A stretch of DNA of 60,085 bases from assembly GCF_000424445.1 (NCBI RefSeq), contig NZ_AUJX01000025.1, positions 1 through 60,085 on the forward strand. Reading direction: 5' to 3'. Below the pieces are notes generated by a model, which was not told the DNA's origin, did no database searches, and saw only the letters and a program-made list of their open reading frames with translations. The position numbers and the translations under genes are program-made. Positions 1-7,625 of this stretch are shown here, piece by piece; the stretch's first letter is position 1, and every line of letters starts with the position of its first letter. The DNA comes from Oribacterium sp. NK2B42 (GTDB lineage: Bacteria > Bacillota > Clostridia > Lachnospirales > Lachnospiraceae).

Positions 1-192
1 CGGCTTGTACTCCCAATGAAGTTCAGAAAACTTCAGGCAGATACAATCCGTATGAAGCTGATCAAAATAGCTGCAAAAGTAGTTCGATCAGCAAGATACA
101 TGGTATTCAAACTCTGTAGCAGTTGTCCATATCAGGAAGAGTTCATTGAGACACTTTCAAACATCAGGCAACTTCAAGTTGAGTTGGAATAG
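1..192 (+). CDS. Transposase C-terminus, IS1380-like (partial)
   Basis: The window opens inside an open frame that ends at TAG 190-192 and gives the last 63 residues of a protein. The tail reads RLVLPMKFRKLQAD and continues with basic helical sequence (KLIKIAAKVVRSARY). This is the kind of C-terminus found in IS1380-type (DDE group 1) transposases, which cut and paste insertion sequences. The catalytic core lies outside the window. The 174 bases that follow up to the next gene would contain the IS end, but I could not define a terminal inverted repeat. The family is recognised from the tail only, so the assignment is tentative. Confidence 0.6.
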   Translation, partial: RLVLPMKFRKLQADTIRMKLIKIAAKVVRSARYMVFKLCSSCPYQEEFIETLSNIRQLQVELE

Positions 193-366
193 CAACTTAG
201 TGGAACTTTGACAGCTTAAAAGGATTTCTTTCCAACGATTACGGGATTTTTGCGCCCTTTTTTCGGTAGATAACTGTTGATTCTTTTAAGGTTGTTTTTA
301 AAATTATCCGCAGAGGCTAAATTGAGTGAACTTATACCTCCGTGAATAATTCAGGATTATGATTAT

Positions 367-1665
367 ATGGGACGATTTGAGCAACTTATTTCAGAGTGCA
401 AGCCAATTGTGAGTAAACATTTGGCCGCTACGCAAGACGGAAACAAAAAATACAACATCTATCGGATTCTGAATCTGACACAGAATGAAGTTCAGATGTG
501 CAGGGTACTTGCTGATTTGCTAAACCCTTCAGGGGAACATGGTCAGGGAGCAAAGTATCTTGGCTGCTTTGTAAGGACAGTTCTTGGGCTTGATATTTCT
601 GATGAAGAAATTGAAGATGCTCATGTTTATAAGGAATATCCCATCACGGATGACAGGAGAATTGATATTGTTATCACATATCATGGTGGCTTTATTCCTA
701 TGGAAGTTAAGATAAATGCTGGGGATCAGAAAAGTCAGTGCTATGACTATTATCAGTTTGCAAAGAAAAGGGATAAGAATGCTTTTGTCGTATATCTGAC
801 AAAAAGCGGATACAAGCCATCTGAATATAGCTTGACCGGTAGAGCAGGTGACAGACTTCCTGAAGGTGCTGTAAAATGCATTTCATTTTCTGAGGACATT
901 TTAAGATGGCTGGAAGACATAAAGGCTGGTTCACCGGATGAGATGCAGGTGCTGATTGATCAGTACTCAGGAGCGGTCAAGGAATTTATTAATGTAGATA
1001 ATGCGGAGTACAAGATGAATCTTACAAACAAGATTTTAGCTGATTCTGATAGCCTTAGAACTTCTTTAGAGATAGCTGGTGGAGTTAATCATGCCAAAGC
1101 AGAGATTATGAAAAGGCTTTTTGAAGAGTTTGAAGCTCAGATGCAGCCTATTCTTTGTAAATATAATCTGGAGGTGGAAACAAGATCAGAATGGTTTCAC
1201 TACAAATATCAGGCGACAGAAGAGTACTATACTCGCAATGAATCTTCTTATCCGGGGCTTAATTACGTTATTAAATCAGTTAACCTTGGAAGAGATTTAT
1301 CTCTATGGCTGAGGATTGAGATAGACTATAAGCTTTTCGGAAGTTTATGTGTATTCGATTATGGGGCTGAGTCCAATACGGGATATGAAGTCGGAAATCA
1401 GTGTGATGTTATCTCAGATGATCTGTGGTTAAAGCTTCGAGAGCACATTAATCTTCCGGAGAAGAAAGAAAAAGAAGGCTGGATCATAGTATGGAAGTAT
1501 CTTCCAACTGGCTCGGATAGCACGATTGATGCTATAGATACGGTACCTGATTTTAAGAAGATGAATGAAGCTGCGATTGCACTTGTTGATGAAACAACAT
1601 GTAAAATATTTGTTGGCAAGTGCATAACAGTTATAGAGGAAACGCTTTTATCGTTGGTTAAGTAA
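367..1665 (+). CDS. PD-(D/E)XK nuclease-like protein (PDDEXK_4 type)
   Basis: A 432-residue soluble protein. Around residues 96-125 it has DRRIDIVI followed by a strand and then MEVKI. This is the D-x(n)-ExK core of the PD-(D/E)XK nuclease fold, in the form seen in the PDDEXK_4 family of bacterial proteins. That family is thought to cut nucleic acid, but most members are uncharacterised and many lie in mobile or defence regions. The C-terminal 200 residues are not recognised. The ATG has only a weak ribosome binding site. The gene stands alone just after a transposase remnant, which fits an accessory gene. Family call is fairly secure, function is not. Confidence 0.7.
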   Translation: MGRFEQLISECKPIVSKHLAATQDGNKKYNIYRILNLTQNEVQMCRVLADLLNPSGEHGQGAKYLGCFVRTVLGLDISDEEIEDAHVYKEYPITDDRRIDIVITYHGGFIPMEVKINAGDQKSQCYDYYQFAKKRDKNAFVVYLTKSGYKPSEYSLTGRAGDRLPEGAVKCISFSEDILRWLEDIKAGSPDEMQVLIDQYSGAVKEFINVDNAEYKMNLTNKILADSDSLRTSLEIAGGVNHAKAEIMKRLFEEFEAQMQPILCKYNLEVETRSEWFHYKYQATEEYYTRNESSYPGLNYVIKSVNLGRDLSLWLRIEIDYKLFGSLCVFDYGAESNTGYEVGNQCDVISDDLWLKLREHINLPEKKEKEGWIIVWKYLPTGSDSTIDAIDTVPDFKKMNEAAIALVDETTCKIFVGKCITVIEETLLSLVK

Positions 1666-1776
1666 TACAATGTCTAATAAGAATTGTGAAAGAGCTTGAA
1701 GAAGATTTCCTTGGTAGACATTTCACTTTGGATGGTCAATAATCAATTAAAAATAATTAGAAAGAAGGTATTTAAC

Positions 1777-2217
1777 ATGACAAAATTTGAAACACTTCAA
1801 AAGGATATGATCGCTGCAATGAAGGCAAGAGATAAGGCTAGAAAAGATGCAATTTCTTCTCTTATATCAGATGTTAAGAAAGTGGCTATAGACTCTGGAT
1901 CGAGAGACAATATAGGTGATGACCTTGTGGATCAGGTGATTCTTAAGTCTCTTAAGATAGCGAAAGAACAGATTGATACTTGTCCGGACGATAGAGCAGA
2001 ACTCAAAGCAGAGTATCAGTTCAGATATGATGTAATCAAGGAATATGCTCCTTCTATGATGTCTGAGGATGAAATTAAGGCATTCTTGAAGGAGAAGTTT
2101 GCTGAGGTGATAGCAACCAAGAATAAGGGAGCAATAATGAAAGAAATAATGCCGGTTCTTAAAGGTAAGGCTGACGGCAAGGTGATCAATATGATAGTTG
2201 CAGAGCTCTGTAAGTAA
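1777..2217 (+). CDS. yqeY: GatB/YqeY domain protein
   Basis: A 146-residue protein that matches YqeY along its whole length: MTKFETLQKDMIAAMKARDK, then the KKVAIDSG region, and the terminal helix MKEIMPVLKGKADGK. YqeY is related to the tail domain of the GatB subunit of the tRNA-dependent amidotransferase, which binds tRNA. The function of the free-standing protein is not settled. I chose ATG 1777 because AAGAAGG precedes it at a good distance. The frame is open from 1696, but that would add about 27 unrelated residues. It lies 8 bases before the next gene and may share its transcript. Confidence 0.9.
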   Translation: MTKFETLQKDMIAAMKARDKARKDAISSLISDVKKVAIDSGSRDNIGDDLVDQVILKSLKIAKEQIDTCPDDRAELKAEYQFRYDVIKEYAPSMMSEDEIKAFLKEKFAEVIATKNKGAIMKEIMPVLKGKADGKVINMIVAELCK

Positions 2218-2225
2218 GACTTAGG

Positions 2226-2696
2226 ATGTGTGATATCGAAGCTGCCAGAGCCAGAACTGCGGCAGGCAGAAAGAAAAGAGAACTTTTTAAAGATAAGGTC
2301 GAGGCTGCCAGAGCAGAGCTCAGAGAAAAGTTTAAGCTTAATGCCAGGGATGCCAATGACTTCTCCAGAAAGATGTACTATGCCTCTGCAATGCTTCTTA
2401 AAAACAGTGAGGATGATAATCTGATCTTCTGGGATGATGATTATGATTTTTTCTGGAAAGATGGATTTATTAAAGGGATTGGCTATCTGAAATCTATGGT
2501 GGGGCAGAATGCCGGGTATGGATACAAGTATACCTGTGATATTTTCTCCGATATAGGCATTAAACCACCGCTCATGCTACTCGGTACAGAAGAAGCAAAC
2601 CGGATTGCAAATGAAGAAGAGGGTAAAAGGATCAGGGAGTACATGGATGGGTTCTATGGAAAGATTACAGGTGAGAAAGAGAGGGATGGTTTATGA
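2226..2696 (+). CDS. Hypothetical protein, helical N-terminus
   Basis: A 156-residue protein of unknown function. Residues 5-45 are rich in Ala, Arg, Lys and Glu and should form a long charged helix. Residues 65-80 are rich in Asp, Phe and Trp (FWDDDYDFFWKDG). No signal peptide or membrane segment is visible. The stop overlaps the start of the next gene by four bases (ATGA, 2693-2696), so translation of the two is probably coupled. It follows yqeY by 8 bases. I do not recognise a family. Confidence 0.6.
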   Translation: MCDIEAARARTAAGRKKRELFKDKVEAARAELREKFKLNARDANDFSRKMYYASAMLLKNSEDDNLIFWDDDYDFFWKDGFIKGIGYLKSMVGQNAGYGYKYTCDIFSDIGIKPPLMLLGTEEANRIANEEEGKRIREYMDGFYGKITGEKERDGL

Positions 2697-2950
2697 AAAG
2701 AATTATCACGCAGGTATTATGCCTGACCTTAATAGCATTACTCATATCCTGTGGGAAATCAAATACGAAACCAGCTGAAACGAATACTACTGAAAACCAC
2801 TCAGAGAGTTCTTCTGAAGAAGTTATAGATATTTCCAAAACCGTACTGCTAAAGATTGAGACAGAAGGGTTGGGCTATGTTGCTTATGCAGAAGATGGAG
2901 AGCAGCGTACTGATGAGACATTTAATGCCTGGGATTATGTGGACGAATAA
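2693..2950 (+). CDS. Small lipoprotein
   Basis: An 85-residue protein beginning MKRIITQVLCLTLIALLISC. A basic start, a hydrophobic core and LLISC form a lipobox, so a signal peptidase II type signal with lipid attached at Cys20 is predicted. A Ser/Thr/Asn/Glu-rich spacer of about 25 residues follows, then a short Asp/Glu-rich domain. It would sit on the outer face of the cytoplasmic membrane. The start overlaps the previous stop (ATGA). Function is unknown, and the mature part is too short to say more. Confidence 0.65.
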   Translation: MKRIITQVLCLTLIALLISCGKSNTKPAETNTTENHSESSSEEVIDISKTVLLKIETEGLGYVAYAEDGEQRTDETFNAWDYVDE

Positions 2951-2960
2951 GGAGCACCCT

Positions 2961-3299
2961 ATGGATTTTAAATCAAACAATTCATGCACCTGGCTGGAAG
3001 ACGAGAACGGAAAACGTATTGCAGTACTTGAATATCCGGAAGTTAAACCCGGGATAGTAAACCTTACTCATACAGAAGTAGATCCGTCTATGAGCGGACA
3101 GGGAATAGCCGGAAAAATAACTGAACATGTAGCGAACCTTCTTAGAGAAGATGGCCGTAAGGCTGAGCTTTCATGCTCCTACGCTATAAAATGGTTCCAG
3201 AAACACCCTGAGTATGCAGATGTTTTAGCAGATCCTGTGGCAGAGGCAGAAAAAGCAATGAACCTCGGCGGTCCTGCATGTGGGATAAAACAGCCTTAA
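2961..3299 (+). CDS. Small GNAT-fold N-acetyltransferase (YjdJ/CG type)
   Basis: A 112-residue protein of the minimal GNAT type. VDPSMSGQGIAGKITEHV, around residues 38-55, is the acetyl-CoA-binding V...GQGIAGKL motif of the small YjdJ/GCN5-related family (PF14542 type). CSYAIKWFQKHPEY near the end is the usual closing segment. Such proteins bind acetyl-CoA, and their acceptors are mostly unknown. I chose ATG 2961 because GGAG at 2951 precedes it. The frame is open further upstream but overlaps the lipoprotein gene out of frame. It lies 10 bases after that gene. Confidence 0.8.
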   Translation: MDFKSNNSCTWLEDENGKRIAVLEYPEVKPGIVNLTHTEVDPSMSGQGIAGKITEHVANLLREDGRKAELSCSYAIKWFQKHPEYADVLADPVAEAEKAMNLGGPACGIKQP

Positions 3300-3343
3300 A
3301 GCTAAGGTTATTCTTTCAGTTTTGGCAACGGAATGGTGTTCAT

Positions 3344-3640
3344 ATGGATAATCGTAGAGAATGGTCAATTTACCGGGATGAATTAGTCAGTGCCATAGTA
3401 AGCCTCGGATTCCCGGGCGAATTTGGCAACCAGATAGCAAAGCAGCTAGGAAGTCCCAAAGCCATGCAGAGAATGTGCAAGTACTTAAACAATGTAAAAC
3501 CGAAGAGTGCTGAGCTTATAGCTGACGAGATGCTTTCCATATGTACTGAAATCGAAAGATGGAAAGAAAAGAAGGCGTGTGAAGAGGCTAACGCAAATTA
3601 TAACAGGATGCTGTGGGAAGGGTTGTTCGATGATGAATAG
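3344..3640 (+). CDS. Conserved small protein, Lachnospiraceae type
   Basis: A 98-residue soluble protein. The central FGNQIAKQLGSPKAMQRM and KPKSAELIADEMLSIC segments are of a kind I associate with a short conserved family of unknown function in Lachnospiraceae. It is predicted to be mostly helical, with a charged C-terminal helix. The start at 3344 begins the conserved part; the open frame continues upstream to 3278. The end overlaps the start of the PAP2 gene by about 10 bases, which suggests coupled translation. No function can be given. Confidence 0.6.
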   Translation: MDNRREWSIYRDELVSAIVSLGFPGEFGNQIAKQLGSPKAMQRMCKYLNNVKPKSAELIADEMLSICTEIERWKEKKACEEANANYNRMLWEGLFDDE

Positions 3641-4526
3641 AAAGAAAATAATGGGTGTTCCTATAATGTGCTTTTGTGTTGTAATCGCTGTCTGTACCAT
3701 TGGCATAATTATAGGGTCATTTTTTGATTACAGCATCAATGTAGCGCTTGCAAACAAGACGGAAATTGGAGCGTTTTTTGCAACATACGGGTCGTACTTT
3801 TCTTACTGCCTTTACCCTGCGTCCGGGATGTGCATATATAAAGGTCTCATGAAGAAGGGCAGTCGTTATCAGATGCTGGCCCGCGTGATCATGGCAATCT
3901 CATACTTTATGGCCGTTTATTACAGCAACAATTATAACGGATCAAAGGTAAGGGCACTGTTTGGCTATACAGCCGGTGAATCTTCGCCGATTCTGTCTGT
4001 GCTAAGCTGGCTATTCTGGGTTGTCCTCTATGCGTGGGTGCCTATTGTCTGCTACAGACTATTCGATGACAGTGATGAAGATAAACTAATCGTGACAGGA
4101 GCAGCAATTCTTATAGCCGGAATCACAGCTGATAATCTGAATCTATGGCTAAAGCAGGTCGCATCGAGGCCAAGGTTTAAGTATCTTATAACGCTTAATG
4201 ATCCAATGTCAGAGTACAGGAACTGGTGGCAGATGATTCCTAATCTTGCAGGTTCTAATGACAATTACAAAAGCTGGCCAAGTGGAAATATGACGATAGC
4301 AAGTATGATGTTTTCTCTGCCTATGCTTTCAGATGTTTTGAAAAAACGCTCTGACAAAAAGAATATGGTATGTTTTGTGATTGCCTTATGCTTTGTGATT
4401 ATTTACGGTTACAACAGGATACATATGACAAATCATTTTCTTTCGGATGTGTGCTTTGGAACCCTGATTACTTATATTCTATATTCGGTTGTAAGTTCGG
4501 CATTCCTGGATGCAGCAAGAAAATAG
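3630..4526 (+). CDS. PAP2-family membrane phosphatase-like protein
   Basis: A 298-residue membrane protein with about six hydrophobic segments and the three PAP2 signature regions in order: KQVASRPRF, SWPSGN, and RIHMTNHFLSDV. The family removes phosphate from lipid phosphates such as undecaprenyl diphosphate or phosphatidic acid, with active-site residues at the outer membrane face. The second motif is normally PSGH. Here the His is Asn, so catalysis may be impaired or altered. ATG 3630 or 3633 follows GGAAGGG. The start lies inside the previous gene's end. A diverged fragment of this gene recurs at about 37.9 kb. Confidence 0.8.
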   Translation: MMNRKKIMGVPIMCFCVVIAVCTIGIIIGSFFDYSINVALANKTEIGAFFATYGSYFSYCLYPASGMCIYKGLMKKGSRYQMLARVIMAISYFMAVYYSNNYNGSKVRALFGYTAGESSPILSVLSWLFWVVLYAWVPIVCYRLFDDSDEDKLIVTGAAILIAGITADNLNLWLKQVASRPRFKYLITLNDPMSEYRNWWQMIPNLAGSNDNYKSWPSGNMTIASMMFSLPMLSDVLKKRSDKKNMVCFVIALCFVIIYGYNRIHMTNHFLSDVCFGTLITYILYSVVSSAFLDAARK

Positions 4527-4586
4527 CTTTGTTGGAGGAACCGGAGAAATACTAATTGGAAAATGAGCTGTAGGTATATGTAAAAC

Positions 4587-4754
4587 GTGAAATCAAGGAG
4601 TCCTAAATATCAGGAGTACACGCTTGTCATTTATCTCAGTGACACAACAATAGATGATGTCCATTCCCTTTGTGATGAGTTGGTCGATGTGTATAGGCAG
4701 AGTTCTGTGCTTATCCAGGCAAATGAGACTACGACGGAGTTCTATTCCGGGTGA
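4587..4754 (+). other. Short unassigned ORF in a 330-base gap
   Basis: The stretch between the PAP2 gene and the macro-domain gene (4527-4854) holds no recognised gene. One GTG-initiated frame of 55 codons reads with protein-like composition (YTLVIYLSDTTIDDVHSLCDELVDVYR). It has no clear ribosome binding site. It may be the remains of an older gene, as other gene fragments lie nearby. The long minus-strand frame through here is the shadow of the macro gene. Confidence 0.25.
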
Positions 4755-4854
4755 TTCAATGCAAGTGAGCGCGTAGATAATCGTAAAAAATATAATCAGA
4801 GATAGGCGTATAAAAGCTGCTTCAGAATATATAGAAATGAAGGTGGAACAAAAT

Positions 4855-5355
4855 ATGAGTAATATAGTTCTTATCCAGGAATCATGTGTTAACCAGAATG
4901 TGGATGCAGTAGTCAACGCTGCAAATTCGGGTCTTTTTGAAGGTGGTGGTGTTTGCGGCGCAATTTTCAGCAGTGCAGGAAGTGCTGAACTTGCGAAAGA
5001 GTGCAGCAAGTACAAGACTCCGCTTAAAGACGGTTCTGCGGTCATTACTTCGTCATGCAGAATGAAGAATTGCAAGGCAATAATTCATGCCGTGGGTCCA
5101 GATTTCAGGATAAAGAAGGATGCTTTCAAAGAATTATATGAAGCTTATTATAATTCTATGACTGTGTTGAAAAACAATGGCTATCACAGCATAGCATTTC
5201 CCTTAATTAGTTCGAGTATTTTTGCAGGGAATTTAAAGAATCCGGTCGCCGAATCTACAAAACAGTGTAAACGGGCATATAAGCAGTTTACAGAAGATTA
5301 TCCGGATTATGATATTAATGTTAGGCTTGGGGGAAGAGGCTTTATAATGAAGTAA
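4855..5355 (+). CDS. Macro-domain protein with altered C-terminus
   Basis: About 166 residues with the macro (ADP-ribose-binding) fold signatures: VDAVVNAANSGLFEGGGVCG near the start, AIIHAVGP in the middle, and IAFPLISSSIFAG toward the end. Free-standing macro domains bind ADP-ribose and often deacetylate O-acetyl-ADP-ribose or remove ADP-ribose from targets. ATG 4855 follows AAGGTGG; an in-frame ATG at 4837 is the alternative. The last 8-10 residues (RLGGRGFIMK) come from DNA that in another frame encodes a yaaA fragment, so the native tail seems to have been lost in a deletion or insertion. The core motifs are intact. Confidence 0.8.
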   Translation: MSNIVLIQESCVNQNVDAVVNAANSGLFEGGGVCGAIFSSAGSAELAKECSKYKTPLKDGSAVITSSCRMKNCKAIIHAVGPDFRIKKDAFKELYEAYYNSMTVLKNNGYHSIAFPLISSSIFAGNLKNPVAESTKQCKRAYKQFTEDYPDYDINVRLGGRGFIMK

Positions 5356-5648
5356 GAGATGAAACAGGAATTATCATTAATCTTGCGTCTAAGGAATACT
5401 CAAAGTGTGTAGAAAAGTATCTTAGACCGGAGGATACGTTTATAACTGTAACTTTTGGCGAGACTGCAAATGGAAAGCTTGTGACAAAGGGTACATATGC
5501 AAAAATGGCACGTGGCGAGATGGTAAGGTTTATGGCAGAAAACATGATAGAAGATCCAAATGAGATAAAGACCTTTGACCGTCTTGGATATGTTTTCATG
5601 GATGAGCTATCTAACAGTGATGAACTGGTATTTGAAAGAAGAAAATGA
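5325..5648 (+). pseudogene. yaaA: yaaA C-terminal fragment
   Basis: In a frame different from the macro gene this stretch reads AWGKRLYNEV, IIINLASKEYSKCV, TYAKMARGEMVRF and FDRLGYVFMDELS, then ends in TGA. These match, in order, the C-terminal third of YaaA (DUF328/UPF0246), a protein linked to control of free iron during peroxide stress. The frame is closed upstream by TAG at 5322 and no start codon is in place, so the first two thirds are missing. It overlaps the macro gene's last 31 bases. This is a dead remnant, and the join with the macro gene marks a rearrangement point. Confidence 0.75.
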
Positions 5649-5670
5649 TTTTACGTTTTTTGGAGTTACT

Positions 5671-5898
5671 ATGTTTAGCATTTTCCCAAAGAGAAAACCA
5701 AATATCCCGGCATATGACTACGATCCCGAAAAAGAGATACCTGTGATCCGTGCTTCAATATGCAATGGTGAACAGGTTGCAGGATTTAAGGATATAAAGA
5801 CAGGAGTGTTTCATGAGTTAATGCTTATTCGTAGCGATAAGGACATTGCTGAATTCAAAAATGCCTTTAGTCTTAAGGATATTAAGAAGGAGTATTGA
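5671..5898 (+). CDS. Conserved 75-residue protein
   Basis: A 75-residue protein with PVIRASICNGEQVAGFKDI followed by a short strand-rich segment and KEY at the end. Short clostridial proteins of this type are sometimes annotated as aspartate dehydrogenase, but this one is too small and has no dinucleotide-binding motif, so I would not use that name. ATG 5671 has GGAG 6 bases upstream. A two-stranded sheet plus one helix is likely. Function unknown; probably an independent small gene. Confidence 0.6.
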   Translation: MFSIFPKRKPNIPAYDYDPEKEIPVIRASICNGEQVAGFKDIKTGVFHELMLIRSDKDIAEFKNAFSLKDIKKEY

Positions 5899-5901
5899 AC
5901 C

Positions 5902-5973
5902 ATGGAAACAAGACATTATGTTGTGGTAAAAAATCTTTATACTTACATAAAAAATTGTAAAATAAAGAAATAA
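5902..5973 (+). other. Possible 23-residue ORF before the biosynthetic locus
   Basis: An ATG 3 bases after the previous stop opens a 23-codon frame (METRHYVVVKNLYTYIKNCK) with AAGGAG about 9 bases upstream, inside the end of the previous gene. It may be a real small peptide or the 5' end of a lost gene. The DNA from here to 6020 is AT-rich and is the only place for a promoter of the biosynthetic operon, but no convincing -35/-10 pair was found. Confidence 0.25.
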
Positions 5974-6008
5974 ATATGTAAGCAGTGTGTGTGAATGAGT
6001 GCAATCTC

Positions 6009-6024
6009 AAGGAGAACATAATTG
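6009..6024 (+). promoter_or_regulatory. Ribosome binding site fixing a TTG start
   Basis: AAGGAGA at 6009-6015 lies 6 bases before TTG 6022-6024. No ATG or GTG in this frame lies near the expected N-terminus of the adenylation protein, so TTG is very probably the start. A TTG start at the first gene of the locus would keep expression modest. Confidence 0.7.
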
Positions 6025-7488
6025 GACGACTATAAAAAGCAAACAATTCCTCAGGTTCTTGAACAATACAGGGACAGTGACGAGCCGGCCGTGCTCTGTG
6101 GGGATGAAACTGTCAGTTATTGTGAACTGCTTTCCGATGCCCGGAAAATTGCTTCAGGTATACAAAAACGCGGTATCAAAAAGGGCGATTGCGTTGTATT
6201 GCGTTTGTCCCGGGATACGGTTTATATCAGAGCATGGCTCGGAGTGCTGTATGCCGGTGCAATCCAGCTAACATTCCATGATGGATGGCCTGAGAAATTC
6301 ATAGAATCAGCTATGGCTGAGTGCCACCCGGCAATGGTTCTGGACGATAAAGCTATAGGTGAGCTGCTTGAATCTCCTGAACCTTCGGACATTTCTCGAT
6401 TATTTACAGAACTTGATGGAGAGGATCCCTTCCAGATCATCTACACTTCGGGAAGCACGGGACAACCCAAGGGCGCGGTCAATGCCCATCTGACGGCTGT
6501 CAGTCGTACTCTGGCTGCATATGGAGACCCTCTGCCGGATTATTTTGTACATAACTGCAGCAGGCTGCTTTTGGATTGCAGTCTTGGTTTTGTTCTTTCC
6601 TCGTTTTGCATTTGTCTCTGTTTACTGAATAAAAAAACTCTCGTTCTTGCACGGAAGCAGGATATACGTACGCCTCGTGCAATCGCGGAATGTGCCGGAA
6701 AATACGGCGTAGATACTATTCATGTTACCCCTTCCTATTTTCAACAGTATAGAAGTGATCCGGCTTATGGCTCGCTTTTTAGAGAGATGAAGCTGGTGAT
6801 GGCAGGCAGCGAGGCTGTTTCTGAACAGACGGCGCATATGTTGACGGACCTTTCCGGAGGGAAAACGGTTTTCTGCTATGGTGCTTCTGAGATATTTGGA
6901 CCTGCTTTTTTTCAGTTCGGGAGCGAATACCATGGAGGAGATATCTGCTTTAGTGCGGCACCATCCGTTAGGGAGACATATGTGCTCAATGAACAGGGAC
7001 AGGCTGCCGGGATCGGAGAAGAGGGTGAACTCTGCGTGGGAGGAATTGCAGGCAGATTGGGAAGATATCTTGGGTCGTATGCGTCATCTCCTAACTTTAC
7101 AGAGCATTCTGGGCTTGGGCGTTTGTATCTGACAGGTGATATTGTAAAAAGAATGGCTGACGGCAGATTCTGCATCGTAGGCAGAAAAGACTCTATGGTA
7201 AAGCTTTACGGCATGAGGGTTGAATTGGGTGTCATCGAGAGTAAACTCCGAACCATTCCGGGCGTGCTTCAGGCGGCAGTCAAGGTGCAGGGAGAAGGGA
7301 ACGAGGCAAGGCTTTGTGTATGGTATGCTGCTGAGGATCAGGTGAGTGAATCAGAACTTCGCCGGTATCTTTTGGCTTCTTTGCCAAACTATATGGTTCC
7401 CGCTTTCTGGATCAGGATGAAAGAGCTTCCGCTCAATCCAAGCGGAAAGCTGGATCGCAAAGCACTGCAATGGGAAAGGGAACAGTAG
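6022..7488 (+). CDS. Stand-alone NRPS adenylation protein
   Basis: A 488-residue acyl- or aminoacyl-adenylate-forming enzyme without carrier or condensation domain. It activates a carboxylic acid with ATP and passes it to a carrier thiol. Motifs in order: A3 YTSGSTGQPKGA (141-152), A4-like LDCS near 184-187 with the Asp that binds an alpha-amino group, A5 CYGASE (about 285-290), A7 LTGD (370-373), A8 GRKDSMVKLYGMRVE, A10 NPSGKLDR with the catalytic Lys. All catalytic positions are present, so it is probably active on an alpha-amino acid. Its likely carrier is the two-PCP protein at 13.9 kb. The substrate cannot be read with confidence. The 137-base gap after it holds only a 16-codon ATG frame (7491-7541). 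Confidence 0.88.
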   Translation: MDDYKKQTIPQVLEQYRDSDEPAVLCGDETVSYCELLSDARKIASGIQKRGIKKGDCVVLRLSRDTVYIRAWLGVLYAGAIQLTFHDGWPEKFIESAMAECHPAMVLDDKAIGELLESPEPSDISRLFTELDGEDPFQIIYTSGSTGQPKGAVNAHLTAVSRTLAAYGDPLPDYFVHNCSRLLLDCSLGFVLSSFCICLCLLNKKTLVLARKQDIRTPRAIAECAGKYGVDTIHVTPSYFQQYRSDPAYGSLFREMKLVMAGSEAVSEQTAHMLTDLSGGKTVFCYGASEIFGPAFFQFGSEYHGGDICFSAAPSVRETYVLNEQGQAAGIGEEGELCVGGIAGRLGRYLGSYASSPNFTEHSGLGRLYLTGDIVKRMADGRFCIVGRKDSMVKLYGMRVELGVIESKLRTIPGVLQAAVKVQGEGNEARLCVWYAAEDQVSESELRRYLLASLPNYMVPAFWIRMKELPLNPSGKLDRKALQWEREQ

Positions 7489-7625
7489 TTATGGAGCTTA
7501 GTAAAAAAGAACTTGATTTGGAAACGACCATTCAGATTTGACGATATCTGTCCTTTGACGTATCATACAAGATATTGATAAATATTCATCCTTGGGTTTT
7601 TAGGAGGAGTTAAAGGAATAGCATT

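Noticed and set aside
4593-5075. 160-codon minus-strand frame
   Set aside because: Overlaps the macro-domain gene with NAAN and GGG motifs on the plus strand; no domain in the minus reading.
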